Source: Pseudomonadota bacterium (GTDB lineage Bacteria > Pseudomonadota > Gammaproteobacteria > Burkholderiales > Gallionellaceae). From it: a DNA stretch of 61,625 nt. Shown one piece after another: positions 8,951-17,888 of the stretch. The notes under the pieces are model-generated. The model saw only the letters and a program-made list of their open reading frames with translations, was not told where the DNA came from and searched no databases. A program made the translations under genes and the position numbers. Numbering within the stretch: position 1 is the stretch's first letter; every line of letters starts with the position of its first letter. The DNA lies in assembly GCA_021821945.1 (NCBI GenBank), contig JAJZTF010000016.1:1-61625 (forward strand), given 5' to 3'.

Positions 8951-9952
8951 ATGGGATTTCAACCGATCAAGTTCTATCAGACGGGGACCTATACCGTCGG
9001 CAACCGGCTCCTCTCGCCCGATCAGCGCAGCGTGCAGGCAGATGAGGCGCGCAGCAATTCGATCAACTCGGGTCACAGGGCGTGCCAGGGGTGCGGGGAG
9101 GCTCTGGGTGCGCGCTATGCGATCGATGCGGCGATGGCGGAGAGCCACGGGCAGCTGATCGCGGTCAATGCCACGGGCTGCCTCGAAGTGTTCTCGACGC
9201 CCTATCCGGAATCTTCATGGCAGGTGCCCTGGATACATTCGGTGTTCGGCAACGCGCCCGCGGTCGCGACCGGGATCGCCGCCGCGATGAAGGTGAAGGG
9301 CAGGACGGATGTGAGGGTGGTCGCGCAGGGGGGAGACGGGGGAACCACCGACATCGGTTTCGGCTGTCTCTCGGGCATGTTCGAGCGCAATGACGACGTG
9401 CTGTATATCTGCTACGACAACGAGGCCTACATGAACACCGGGGTTCAGCGTTCGAGCGCAACCCCTCCTGCAGCGCGCACCGCGACCACCATGCCGGTCG
9501 GGCCGGAGCCCGGAAACCCATTCGGGCAGGGAAAGAATCTGCCGGAAATCGCGATGGCCCACGGCATCCCTTATGTGGCCACGGCGACGGTCGCGGACCT
9601 GCGCGATCTGGAATACAAGGTAAGGCGCGCGATGAGGATGCACGGCGCACGTTATATCCATCTCTTCGTGCCATGCCCTCTGGGCTGGGGAACGGCATCC
9701 CACGACACCATACGCATCGCGCGTCTTGCCAAGGAATCGGGGCTCTTCCCGGTATTCGAGGCGGAGCACGGTGAAGTGACGAGCGTCCTGAAGATACGCC
9801 GCAAGGTGGGAGTCGAGGAATATCTGCTGCCGCAGAAGCGCTTCGCGCATCTTTTCGGCAGCCATCCACATCCCGAAATGGTGTCACGCATCCAGGAGAT
9901 TGCGGAACGAAATATCCGGAAATACGGTCTCCTGGATGAGGAGGCGGCATGA
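8951..9952 (+). CDS. porB: Pyruvate:ferredoxin oxidoreductase, beta subunit
   Basis: Beta subunit, 333 residues, which binds thiamine diphosphate and one [4Fe-4S] cluster. The cluster cysteines are in CQGCGEALGARYA, ATGCLEVF and the later VPCPLGWG. The ThDP motif is GDGGTTDIGFGCLSGMFERN ending in the N of YDNEAYMNTG. A ribosome site (GAGGAGG) precedes the ATG. It overlaps the next gene by four bases. Subunit order gamma-alpha-beta without a separate delta ferredoxin subunit suggests the ferredoxin part of the following gene takes that role. Confidence 0.94.
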   Translation: MGFQPIKFYQTGTYTVGNRLLSPDQRSVQADEARSNSINSGHRACQGCGEALGARYAIDAAMAESHGQLIAVNATGCLEVFSTPYPESSWQVPWIHSVFGNAPAVATGIAAAMKVKGRTDVRVVAQGGDGGTTDIGFGCLSGMFERNDDVLYICYDNEAYMNTGVQRSSATPPAARTATTMPVGPEPGNPFGQGKNLPEIAMAHGIPYVATATVADLRDLEYKVRRAMRMHGARYIHLFVPCPLGWGTASHDTIRIARLAKESGLFPVFEAEHGEVTSVLKIRRKVGVEEYLLPQKRFAHLFGSHPHPEMVSRIQEIAERNIRKYGLLDEEAA

Positions 9953-11568
9953 TCAAGCCATTTGCGATCACCCTGAAACCCGGCACTTCACTTTCCAATC
10001 TGACAGGCACCTGGCGCACAGAACGCCCCGTATACCTAGATCGCCTGCCGCCCTGCAACAATGCCTGCCCGGCAGGAGAGAACATACAGGGCTGGCTTTA
10101 TCATGCGGAATCGGGAGACTATGAACAGGCATGGCGGGTGCTCGTGGAAGAGAATCCTTTTCCCGCGGTGATGGGGCGTGTCTGCTACCATCCCTGTGAA
10201 GATCAATGCAACCGCGGGAAGCTCGACAGTGCGGTGGGCATCAATTCGGTCGAGCGTTTTCTGGGAGACGAGGCAATCAGAAGAGGCTGGAAATTTTCCA
10301 AGTCTGCAGATGCTTCAGGGAAGAAAGTGCTGATCGTCGGTGCAGGGCCTTCCGGCTTGTCTGCGGCCTATCATCTTGCCCGCATGGGACACGAAGTCGA
10401 GATACAAGAGGCAGGTCCGATGGCGGGCGGCATGATGCGCTTCGGCATCCCAAAATACCGCCTTCCCCGCGACGTGCTGGATGCAGAGGTGAGGCGCATC
10501 CTGGATCTTGGTGTAAGACTCAAGCTCAATTCCAGGGTCGATGACATTGTGCAAGGCATGCAGGGTTTCGATGCGGCCTTTCTCGCAGTCGGCGCGCATA
10601 TTGCGAGGCGCGCCTTCATTCCGGCGGGGGACGCGGCTCATGTCGTCGATGCGGTATCCCTGCTTCAGTCCATGGAAGGAGAGGAAAAGCCGATGCTGGG
10701 ACGCCGTGTGGTGGTTTACGGCGGAGGCAATACGGCGATAGATGTCGCGCGCACCGCAAGGCGCCTGGGAGCGACGGATGCGATCATCGTTTATCGGAGA
10801 ACCCGAGAAAGGATGCCCGCGCATGATTTCGAGATCGAGGAGGCGCTGCAGGAGGGCGTGATGATCAGATGGCTTTCCGCGATCAGGCAGGCCGATGAAG
10901 GGCAGCTCACCGTCGAGAAGATGGTGCTGGACGAAAAGGGCATGCCGGTGCCGACCGGAGAGTTCGAGACCATGGAAGCGGACACGCTGGTGCTGGCCCT
11001 GGGGCAGGATGTCGACCTCGCTCTATTAGAAGGCGTGCCCAACCTCGAGATCAGGAACGGGACGGTTCAGGTGTCTGGCAACATGATGACGGGATATCCA
11101 GGGCTTTTCGCGGGAGGCGACATGGTGCCATCCGAGCGCAACGTCACGGTGGCGGCGGGCCATGGGAAGAAGGCTGCGCGCCACATCGACGCCTATCTTC
11201 GCGGCGTTTCGTATGAGCCGCATGCGAAGCACGAGCTTGCGGATTTCGGCAAGCTTAACACCTGGTATTATTCCGACGCAGACAAGACGGTGCGGCCCAT
11301 GCTGGACATCATCCGCCGCCAGACCAGTTTCGACGAGGTCCAGGGAGGGCTGGATGAAACCAACGCGCTCTTCGAGGCGAGGCGCTGCATGTCTTGCGGA
11401 AACTGTTTCGAATGCGATAATTGCTATGGCGTATGCCCGGACAACGCGGTGATCAAGCTGGGGCCGGGCAGGCGCTTCAAGTTCAATTACGACTATTGCA
11501 AGGGATGCGGCCTATGCGCGGCGGAATGCCCGTGCGGCGCAATCAAGATGGTGCCTGAGGAAATCTGA
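9949..11568 (+). CDS. GltD-like NAD(P)H oxidoreductase fused to a 2x[4Fe-4S] ferredoxin domain
   Basis: 539 residues. The N-terminal cysteine-rich region (PPCNNACPAGENIQGWL, VCYHPCEDQCNRG) and two Rossmann folds (VLIVGAGPSGLSAAYHLARM for FAD, VVYGGGNTAIDVARTARRLG for NAD(P)H) match the small-subunit family of glutamate synthase. The C-terminus adds a double-cluster ferredoxin (CFECDNCYGVCP and CKGCGLCAAECP). Since no glutamate synthase large subunit is nearby and the gene overlaps porB, it most likely passes electrons between NAD(P)H and the POR clusters. The direction (feeding reduced ferredoxin for carboxylation, or draining it) cannot be told. Confidence 0.88.
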   Translation: MIKPFAITLKPGTSLSNLTGTWRTERPVYLDRLPPCNNACPAGENIQGWLYHAESGDYEQAWRVLVEENPFPAVMGRVCYHPCEDQCNRGKLDSAVGINSVERFLGDEAIRRGWKFSKSADASGKKVLIVGAGPSGLSAAYHLARMGHEVEIQEAGPMAGGMMRFGIPKYRLPRDVLDAEVRRILDLGVRLKLNSRVDDIVQGMQGFDAAFLAVGAHIARRAFIPAGDAAHVVDAVSLLQSMEGEEKPMLGRRVVVYGGGNTAIDVARTARRLGATDAIIVYRRTRERMPAHDFEIEEALQEGVMIRWLSAIRQADEGQLTVEKMVLDEKGMPVPTGEFETMEADTLVLALGQDVDLALLEGVPNLEIRNGTVQVSGNMMTGYPGLFAGGDMVPSERNVTVAAGHGKKAARHIDAYLRGVSYEPHAKHELADFGKLNTWYYSDADKTVRPMLDIIRRQTSFDEVQGGLDETNALFEARRCMSCGNCFECDNCYGVCPDNAVIKLGPGRRFKFNYDYCKGCGLCAAECPCGAIKMVPEEI

Positions 11569-11921
11569 TGGGAATGATATCGCAGCCGCTTCTGGTGACG
11601 GTCCTGATGCTCGCCGTCTCCAATCTTTTCATGACTTTTGCATGGTACGGGCATCTCAAGAACATGGCGTCATACCCGTGGTATATCGCAGCCCTGGCAA
11701 GCTGGGGCATCGCGCTCTTCGAATACCTGATCCAGGTGCCGGCAAACCGCATCGGCTACACCCATTTGAGTCTCGGGCAGCTCAAGATACTGCAGGAAGT
11801 CATCACGCTTTCCGTGTTCGTTCCCTTCTCCATCATCTACATGAACCAGCCCATGAAATGGGATTACCTCTATGCCGGCCTTTGCATGATGGGCGCGGTG
11901 TACTTCATTTTCAGAACCTGA
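11568..11921 (+). CDS. DUF486 family small membrane protein
   Basis: 117 residues with four predicted membrane segments (about 7-27, 38-58, 74-92, 98-115) and the family-like stretches TFAWYGHLKN, ALFEYLIQVPANRIGY and QLKILQEVITLSVF. DUF486 proteins resemble small drug/metabolite-type transporters, but no substrate is established. It starts on the last base of the upstream stop (TGATG) and ends three bases before mpl, so it belongs to the same transcript. Confidence 0.88.
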   Translation: MGMISQPLLVTVLMLAVSNLFMTFAWYGHLKNMASYPWYIAALASWGIALFEYLIQVPANRIGYTHLSLGQLKILQEVITLSVFVPFSIIYMNQPMKWDYLYAGLCMMGAVYFIFRT

Positions 11922-11924
11922 TCG

Positions 11925-13262
11925 ATGAAAAAACACATACATATTCTCGGCATATGCGGCACCTTCATGGGCGGCATCGCCGTCATCGCAAAGCAGTCCG
12001 GCTACCGTGTGACCGGCTGCGATGCCAATGTATATCCGCCGATGAGCACCCAGCTCGAAGAGCAGGGCATAGAGCTCATTTCGGGATTCGGGCCGGAACA
12101 GCTGGCGCTTGAACCCGAAGTCTACGTCATAGGGAATGTGGTGGCCCGCGGAAATCCGCTGATGGAGGAGATCATGAACCGCAATCTCCCCTATGTCTCC
12201 GGACCGCAATGGCTTTCCGACACGCTTTTGCGCGACCGCTGGGTGCTGGGCGTGGCAGGCACGCACGGCAAGACGACGACTTCGTCCATGCTTGCGTGGA
12301 TACTCGAGCATGCGGGTCTGAATCCCGGCTTCCTGATCGGCGGCGTGCCGCAGAACTTCGGGATTTCGGCGCGCATCAGCGATTCATCCTTTTTCGTGAT
12401 CGAGGCCGATGAATACGATACGGCCTTTTTCGACAAGCGCTCCAAGTTCGTGCACTACCGTCCGCGCACTGCGATACTCAACAACTTGGAGTTCGATCAT
12501 GCGGACATCTTTTCCGACCTTTCCGCCATCGAGACGCAGTTCCATCATCTGGTGCGCACCGTTCCGGGAAACGGCCTGATCGTCTGCAATGGGCGCGAGG
12601 AATCCTTAGAGCGCGTATTGAAGCGCGGCTGCTGGACGCCCGTCGAGACGTTCGGCCATCCTGAAGGATGGAGCATGGACGGGGAGGGACGCATTGCACT
12701 GAAGGGGGTATACCAGGGAACGCTGGACTGGGACCTTCTCGGGGAGCACAACCGCATGAATGCGCTCGCCGCGCTCGCCGCCGCCCGCCATGCTGGCGTC
12801 CCCGTCCCGCAGGGCCTGGAGGCCTTGTCGCTTTTCAGAAACGTGAAGCGGCGCATGGAGGTGCGCGGAGTTGTGAACGGTATTACTGTTTATGACGATT
12901 TTGCCCACCACCCGACGGCCATCGAAACCACCCTTGCAGGCCTGCGGGACAAGGTTGGGGATGCGCGCATCCTGGCGGTGCTGGAACCCCGCTCGAACAC
13001 GATGAAGCTTGGCGTGATGAAGGATGCGCTGCCTGGCAGCCTCAGGGATGCGGACCGGGTTTTCTGCTATTCGGCGAATCTCGGGTGGGATGCAAAGGCG
13101 GCCATGCAACCTCTGGGAGGCAAGGCCGTTGTGGAAGACGATCTCGATGACCTTGTGGAGTCGATCGCGGAATCTGCGCGATCCGGGGATCACATCCTCG
13201 TGATGAGCAACGGCGGATTCGGCGGGATACACGAGAAGCTGATCAGGCGGCTGGCAAGCTGA
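11925..13262 (+). CDS. mpl: UDP-MurNAc:L-alanyl-gamma-D-glutamyl-meso-DAP ligase
   Basis: Mpl joins the recycled tripeptide from old cell wall to UDP-MurNAc in the cytoplasm. It is a Mur-ligase: HILGICGTFMGGIAVIAKQ at the N-terminus, ATP loop GVAGTHGKTTTSSMLAWIL, ENLEFDHADIF-type stretch (NNLEFDHADIFSDL), and the third domain with YDDFAHHPTAIETTLAGLR. At 445 residues it is the normal length. It is the last gene of the tightly spaced por run, an unusual partner for a recycling enzyme, and it converges on ntrC three bases later. Confidence 0.96.
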   Translation: MKKHIHILGICGTFMGGIAVIAKQSGYRVTGCDANVYPPMSTQLEEQGIELISGFGPEQLALEPEVYVIGNVVARGNPLMEEIMNRNLPYVSGPQWLSDTLLRDRWVLGVAGTHGKTTTSSMLAWILEHAGLNPGFLIGGVPQNFGISARISDSSFFVIEADEYDTAFFDKRSKFVHYRPRTAILNNLEFDHADIFSDLSAIETQFHHLVRTVPGNGLIVCNGREESLERVLKRGCWTPVETFGHPEGWSMDGEGRIALKGVYQGTLDWDLLGEHNRMNALAALAAARHAGVPVPQGLEALSLFRNVKRRMEVRGVVNGITVYDDFAHHPTAIETTLAGLRDKVGDARILAVLEPRSNTMKLGVMKDALPGSLRDADRVFCYSANLGWDAKAAMQPLGGKAVVEDDLDDLVESIAESARSGDHILVMSNGGFGGIHEKLIRRLAS

Positions 13263-13265
13263 GGT

Positions 13266-14660
13266 CTACGCCTCCTCATCCAGCCCCAGCTCATGTATCT
13301 TGCGCGTCAGGGTGTTCCTGCCGATGCCAAGCAGTGTGGCGGCCTCGATGCGCCGACCGTGCGTGTGATGCAATGCCTGCAGGATGAGCGTGCGCTCGAA
13401 TTGCGAGAGCATGCTGTCCATGATCCCCTCGTCCCCATGCTGCAGCGCGGCCTCGACCTGGTTTGCAAGCAGCCTGCTCCAGTCCTCTTGCGGCGTTTCC
13501 ATGCCTTCGTTATTCCGCCATTCCTCTGGAAGGTCGGCTATCTCGACGATCTGGGACGGGGTCATCACGGTCAGCCAGTGGCAAAGGTTCTCGAGCTGCC
13601 GGACATTGCCGGGAAAATCCAGTGAGCTCAGGTGCCGCAGGGCTGCCTCGCTCAACTGCTTCTGCTCGACGGACAGTTCGCGGGCGCTTTTCTGCAGGAA
13701 ATATTTTGCAAGCAACGGGATGTCCTCCCTTCTTTCCCTCAACGGCGGAAGGCGCAGGCGTATCACGTTGAGCCTGTGGAACAGGTCCTCCCGGAACAGA
13801 CCCTGCTTTACGCGTTCTTCCAGATTCTGGTGCGTGGCGGTGATGATGCGCACGTTCGCCTTGATCGGCTGATGCCCCCCCACGCGGTAGAAGTTGCCGT
13901 CGGACAACACGCGAAGCAGGCGCGTCTGCAGCTCGGGCGGCATGTCGCCTATCTCGTCTAGGAAAAGGGTGCCGCCCTCTGCCTGTTCGAATCGCCCGTG
14001 TCTGGTCGCGGCAGCGCCCGTGAAGGCTCCCCTCTCGTGTCCGAACAGTTCGGATTCGAGCAGATCCTTGGGGATGGCAGCCGTGTTGATCGCGATGAAC
14101 GGCTTGTCGGCGCGAGGGCTGTGGCGGTGCAATGCGCGCGCGACGAGCTCCTTGCCGGACCCCGACTCGCCATTGATCAGCACGGTCGCATGGGACTGCG
14201 AAAGCCTTCCTATCGCGCGGAACACATCCTGCATCGCGGGCGCATGGCCCAGGATGTCCGCTGCCTCCGCGATCTGATCCGCTTCAGACGACTTGCTGCG
14301 GCTTTGTTCCAGAGCGCGGCGTATCAGATCGACGGCGTGATTGATGTCGAAAGGCTTGGGCAGATATTCGAAGGCCCCTCCCTGGAATGCCGATACTGCG
14401 CTTTCCAGATCGGAATAGGCGGTCATGATGATGACGGGTATCAGCGGGTGGCGCTGGTGCAGCTCGTGTAGGAAATCCAGCCCGGAACTTCCGGGCATGC
14501 GTATGTCGCTCAAGACCACTTGAGGCAACTCATGATTCAGGGTGCGCAATGCGTCGTCGGCAGAGGAAAAACTTGCGAATTCGATATCCGCGCGCGCAAG
14601 GGATTTTTCCAGCACCCATCTTATCGAGCGGTCGTCGTCAATTATCCAGACTGGTTTCAT
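13266..14660 (-). CDS. ntrC: Nitrogen regulation response regulator NtrC
   Basis: Sigma-54-dependent activator, 464 residues. The receiver domain has the acid pocket WIIDDDRSIRW and the phosphorylated aspartate at residue 52 (LSDIRMPG). The AAA+ domain has Walker A GESGSGKELVARALH, the sigma-54 contact GAFTGA and LFLDEIGDMP. The C-terminal Fis-type helix-turn-helix (ILQALHHTHGRRIEAATLLGIGRNTLTRKI) binds DNA. Gene order glnA-DUF4124-ntrB-ntrC and the NtrC-type site upstream of glnA identify it as NtrC rather than another family member. It follows ntrB by 21 bases. Confidence 0.95.
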   Translation of the reverse strand: MKPVWIIDDDRSIRWVLEKSLARADIEFASFSSADDALRTLNHELPQVVLSDIRMPGSSGLDFLHELHQRHPLIPVIIMTAYSDLESAVSAFQGGAFEYLPKPFDINHAVDLIRRALEQSRSKSSEADQIAEAADILGHAPAMQDVFRAIGRLSQSHATVLINGESGSGKELVARALHRHSPRADKPFIAINTAAIPKDLLESELFGHERGAFTGAAATRHGRFEQAEGGTLFLDEIGDMPPELQTRLLRVLSDGNFYRVGGHQPIKANVRIITATHQNLEERVKQGLFREDLFHRLNVIRLRLPPLRERREDIPLLAKYFLQKSARELSVEQKQLSEAALRHLSSLDFPGNVRQLENLCHWLTVMTPSQIVEIADLPEEWRNNEGMETPQEDWSRLLANQVEAALQHGDEGIMDSMLSQFERTLILQALHHTHGRRIEAATLLGIGRNTLTRKIHELGLDEEA

Positions 14661-14681
14661 GGTGAGAGTTTGTCCATTTGG

Positions 14682-15731
14682 TTATGTGGTTGCACGCAAT
14701 GGCAGCATCACGGTAAAACAGGTGTGTCCGGGTTCGCTGTCGAACTCTATGGTGCCGTGATGCTGGCTGACAAAGTCCTGTGCAAGGGTCAGCCCCAGGC
14801 CATGCCCGTCGGCGCGGCCTGACACCAGGGGATAGAATATCTTGTCCTTCATCTCGGGGGAGATGCCAGGACCGTTGTCTATGATCTGCACCATGATGGC
14901 CAGGCGGTGGCGTTGTTTGACCAGGGTCACCTGACGCGCGATTCTGGTGCGCAGGATGATGCGTCCATGCCCCTGCATCGCCTGTGCGGCGTTGCGGACG
15001 ATGTTGAGCATGACCTGTATCAGCTGTTCCTTGTCGCCTGTCAGCTCGGGCAGGCTGAGATCGTAGTCGCGCTTTATGGTGAGCCCTTCCGGCATTTCGG
15101 CAAGCACGACCGAGCGCACGCGTTCCAGCACCTCATGGATGTTGAGCGCGCTGTGCCGCACGCTGCCCTGGGGCGTGAGCAGCTTTTCCATCAGGGCCCG
15201 CAAGCGGTCCGCTTCCTGAACGATGACCTGCGTGTATTCACGCAATGCGGGTTTGTCCAGTTCCTGCTCGAGCAGCTGCGCAGCACCCCTTATGCCGCCA
15301 AGGGGGTTCTTGATTTCGTGCGCGAGATTGCGCAGCAGCAGGCGGCTCGCCTGGGTCTGGTCAAGCATCTGCTCTTCCCTCGCCAGCTTGAGCGGCCGGT
15401 CCATGGGATGAAATTCCAGCAGTAGGCTCGGCCTTTCGATCCTAAGCGGCGTGACGGTGCCGCGCAGATGCAGCTTGTTGTGCGCGTGGGTCAGCAGCAT
15501 CAGGTCATGCTCTATGCAGCTCGCGTTGGTCTTCAAGGCCCGCTGCATCGCGTTGGCGAGCTGGCCCGTGTCGGTGAACACCATCTGCAAGGGGTTGTTG
15601 AGCAGGTTCTTTCCGCTTGCCTCGAAGAGGTTTTCGGCCGCCGGATTCATGTAGATGACGTGCAGGGTTTCATCCACCAGGATGACGGCGGTGGTGAGGT
15701 AATCTAGCGTAAGGTGCAGGAAGTCAGGCAT
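14682..15731 (-). CDS. ntrB: Nitrogen sensor histidine kinase/phosphatase NtrB
   Basis: Cytoplasmic two-component sensor (349 residues, no membrane segments) that phosphorylates or dephosphorylates NtrC under control of PII. It has an N-terminal PAS domain (about 10-110), the H box NLAHEIKNPLGGIRGAAQLL around residue 138, and an HATPase domain with QVMLNIVRNAAQAM, DNGPGISPEM and GHGLGLTLAQDFV. Position between glnA and ntrC supports the assignment. A perfect ten-base palindrome (ATACCGGTAT) overlaps its start codon; no role is known. Confidence 0.94.
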   Translation of the reverse strand: MPDFLHLTLDYLTTAVILVDETLHVIYMNPAAENLFEASGKNLLNNPLQMVFTDTGQLANAMQRALKTNASCIEHDLMLLTHAHNKLHLRGTVTPLRIERPSLLLEFHPMDRPLKLAREEQMLDQTQASRLLLRNLAHEIKNPLGGIRGAAQLLEQELDKPALREYTQVIVQEADRLRALMEKLLTPQGSVRHSALNIHEVLERVRSVVLAEMPEGLTIKRDYDLSLPELTGDKEQLIQVMLNIVRNAAQAMQGHGRIILRTRIARQVTLVKQRHRLAIMVQIIDNGPGISPEMKDKIFYPLVSGRADGHGLGLTLAQDFVSQHHGTIEFDSEPGHTCFTVMLPLRATT

Positions 15732-15767
15732 ACCGGTATAGAAGCAAGGATCATGCCTGGTTTTTCG

Positions 15768-16172
15768 CTATTTCAGCCGGGAAATTTCTGCCCTCAGTGC
15801 ATCGATATTGCCCTGATGCAATTCGACCTGGCGATTCAGCGAGTCGATTTTTTCCTGGTCCTTGGGATTGGCCGATTTCAGGCCCTGTCTTGCATTGCCG
15901 AGCAGGCCTTCCTCTGCCTTGAGTTCGTCTTCGAGTATCTTCCTGCGTGCGTCGTCGCGCACCTTCTGTGTTTCTTCGTTAACCTTGGGGAAGTCCTGGG
16001 GGGTGCTGCGCGCCTTGTCGCGGGTTCTTTCCTCGGTAGGCAGATTGAGGCGCTTCCCGCCCTTGATCGGCGTGCTGGAATAGGTCACGTGGCCATCGGC
16101 ATCGACTGCCTTGTATATGTCGGCGTGGGCCGCAACGGGGAGCATACACAACAGCAAGCATAAAGACTTCAT
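15768..16172 (-). CDS. Small exported DUF4124 protein
   Basis: The start at 16172 is chosen because AGGAG lies eight bases upstream and the protein then opens with a clean signal peptide (MKSLCLLLCMLPVAAHA, cut before DIYK). A longer frame reaches back to 16223. After the signal comes the short DUF4124 motif (DIYKAVDADGHVTYSSTPIKGG), then a charged helical tail (about residues 60-130) likely to form a coiled coil. DUF4124 proteins are common in beta- and gammaproteobacteria and have no established function. It sits between glnA and ntrB, beyond the glnA terminator. Confidence 0.85.
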   Translation of the reverse strand: MKSLCLLLCMLPVAAHADIYKAVDADGHVTYSSTPIKGGKRLNLPTEERTRDKARSTPQDFPKVNEETQKVRDDARRKILEDELKAEEGLLGNARQGLKSANPKDQEKIDSLNRQVELHQGNIDALRAEISRLK

Positions 16173-16249
16173 CGCAAACTCCTGCAAAAAGACGCGATGA
16201 GTATAGGACATGCCTGCGTTCAAGACAAACGGGGGGAGGTTTGTGGAGT

Positions 16250-16277
16250 AAAAAAACGGGGCGCAAGGCCCCGTTTT
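16250..16277 (-). terminator. Rho-independent terminator after glnA
   Basis: On the minus strand a seven-base stem ACGGGGC/GCCCCGT with a CTTGC loop is followed by seven T. It lies 20 bases after the glnA stop and would separate glnA from the genes downstream, allowing glnA to be expressed much more strongly than ntrBC. Confidence 0.85.
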
Positions 16278-16296
16278 CGGATGCTGCAGGCAGCAA

Positions 16297-17712
16297 TCAG
16301 ATGCTGTAGTACATGTCGAACTCGACAGGATGGGTCGTCATGCGCAGGCGCGTGACTTCGTCCATCTTCAATGCGATGTAGGCATCGATGAAGTCGTTCG
16401 AGAATACGCCGCCGCGGGTCAGGAACTCGCGGTCCTTGTCCAGATGGGCCAGCGCTTCGTCGAGAGAAGTGCAGACTGTCGGGATCTTTGCGTCTTCTTC
16501 GGGAGGCAGGTCATACAGGTTCTTGTCCGCGGGATCTCCGGGATGGATCTTGTTCTGGATGCCATCCAGGCCTGCCATCATCAGCGCCGCAAAGCACAGA
16601 TAAGGGTTGGCCGTGGGATCGGGGAAGCGCGTCTCTATGCGGCGCGCCTTCTCGCTTTGCACATGGGGAATGCGGATCGAGGCCGAGCGGTTCTTGGCGG
16701 AATACGCAAGCTTGGTGGGCGCCTCATAGTGGGGCACGAGACGCTTGTAGGAATTCGTGCCGGGATTGGTGATCGCATTCAGTGCCTTGGCATGCTTGAT
16801 GATGCCGCCGATATAGTAAAGCGCGGTCTCGGACAGGCCTGCATAGCCGTTGCCTGCAAACAGGTTCTTGCCGCCCTTCCAGATGGACTGGTGTACATGC
16901 ATGCCAGAGCCGTTGTCGCCGACGATGGGCTTGGGCATGAAGGTGGCGGTCTTGCCATACTGGTGAGCGACATTGTGCACGACGTATTTGAGCACCTGGG
17001 TCTGGTCGGCGCGGCGCACCAGCGTGTTGAACTTGGTGCCGATTTCGCACTGGCCGGCAGTCGCCACTTCATGGTGGTGCACTTCGACCTCGATGCCGAT
17101 GTCTTCGAGCGCGAGGCACATCGCCGCACGTATGTCGTTCAGGCTGTCCACGGGAGGCACGGGGAAATATCCGCCCTTGACGGTGGGGCGATGTCCGGTA
17201 TTGCCACCGTCGAATTTTTCTGCCGAAGCCCATGCGGCCTCTTCGGAATTGACCTTGACGAAGCAGCCGGACATGTCGATCTGCCAGTTGACGGAGTCGA
17301 AGATGAAGAATTCCGGTTCCGGACCGAAATAGGCGGTATCGCCGAGGCCGCTCGATTGCAGATAGGCTTCCGCACGCTTTGCGATGGAGCGCGGATCGCG
17401 GTCATAGCCCTTGCCATCGGTCGGTTCGATCACGTCGCAGGTGAGGACCAGCGTGTTCTCGTCCATGAAGGGGTCGATGTAGGCGGTTGCGGGATCCGGC
17501 ATCAGAAGCATGTCAGAAGCCTGTATGCCCTTCCAGCCGGCAATCGAAGATCCGTCGAAAGCATGACCATCTTCGAACTTACCCATGTCCACATATTTCG
17601 CGGGCACGCCTACATGCTGCTCCTTGCCGCGCGTATCCGTAAAACGGAAATCCACGAATTTGACATCGTGGTCCTTGATCATTTGCAAAACGTCTTTAGC
17701 CGACAACGACAT
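16297..17712 (-). CDS. glnA: Glutamine synthetase type I
   Basis: Makes glutamine from glutamate, ammonia and ATP, the main route of ammonia assimilation. At 471 residues it is a normal GSI-beta enzyme. It shows [15 protein letters not shown] near the N-terminus, [19 protein letters not shown], the [10 protein letters not shown] active-site loop, [18 protein letters not shown], and NLYDLPPEE, whose tyrosine is the site of regulatory adenylylation. Control by NtrC and sigma-54 is supported by the promoter and enhancer sites upstream. Confidence 0.98.
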   Translation of the reverse strand: MSLSAKDVLQMIKDHDVKFVDFRFTDTRGKEQHVGVPAKYVDMGKFEDGHAFDGSSIAGWKGIQASDMLLMPDPATAYIDPFMDENTLVLTCDVIEPTDGKGYDRDPRSIAKRAEAYLQSSGLGDTAYFGPEPEFFIFDSVNWQIDMSGCFVKVNSEEAAWASAEKFDGGNTGHRPTVKGGYFPVPPVDSLNDIRAAMCLALEDIGIEVEVHHHEVATAGQCEIGTKFNTLVRRADQTQVLKYVVHNVAHQYGKTATFMPKPIVGDNGSGMHVHQSIWKGGKNLFAGNGYAGLSETALYYIGGIIKHAKALNAITNPGTNSYKRLVPHYEAPTKLAYSAKNRSASIRIPHVQSEKARRIETRFPDPTANPYLCFAALMMAGLDGIQNKIHPGDPADKNLYDLPPEEDAKIPTVCTSLDEALAHLDKDREFLTRGGVFSNDFIDAYIALKMDEVTRLRMTTHPVEFDMYYSI

Positions 17713-17762
17713 AGCTTTCTCCCAAAAGTATCAATCAAACAATGAACCCGAAAATAACTAAT

Positions 17763-17777
17763 GCAGAAAGCGTGCCA
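17763..17777 (-). promoter_or_regulatory. Sigma-54 promoter of glnA
   Basis: On the minus strand TGGCACGCTTTCTGC matches the sigma-54 consensus TGGCAC-N5-TTGC with one mismatch; the key GG and GC pairs have the correct ten-base spacing. It lies about 50 bases upstream of the glnA start codon. Together with NtrC encoded in the same locus this gives nitrogen-responsive expression. Confidence 0.78.
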
Positions 17778-17871
17778 ATCCGATCTGCATGTCAGAACGC
17801 CATTGTGCCATAAGCCCGTGGCGCAACACAAAAATAAAACGCACCAAAAATGAGCGTCACGCGCTCAATAT

Positions 17872-17888
17872 TGCACCATTATTGTGCG
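17872..17888. promoter_or_regulatory. NtrC-type enhancer site upstream of glnA
   Basis: TGCACCATTATTGTGCG has the TGCAC-N7-GTGCA form of NtrC sites with one mismatch in the second arm. It lies about 105 bases upstream of the sigma-54 promoter, a usual enhancer distance. It overlaps the stop codon of the neighbouring CDF gene. A weaker half-site (GCACCAAAAATGAGCGT) lies nearer the promoter around 17841-17857. Confidence 0.65.

Noticed and set aside
16330..17745. 471-codon plus-strand frame opposite glnA
   Set aside because: Exact antisense of a conserved gene; no start signal and no domain.
17805..17810. Second TGGCAC on the minus strand upstream of glnA
   Set aside because: It has no GC at the right distance for a sigma-54 -12 element; the site at 17763-17777 fits.
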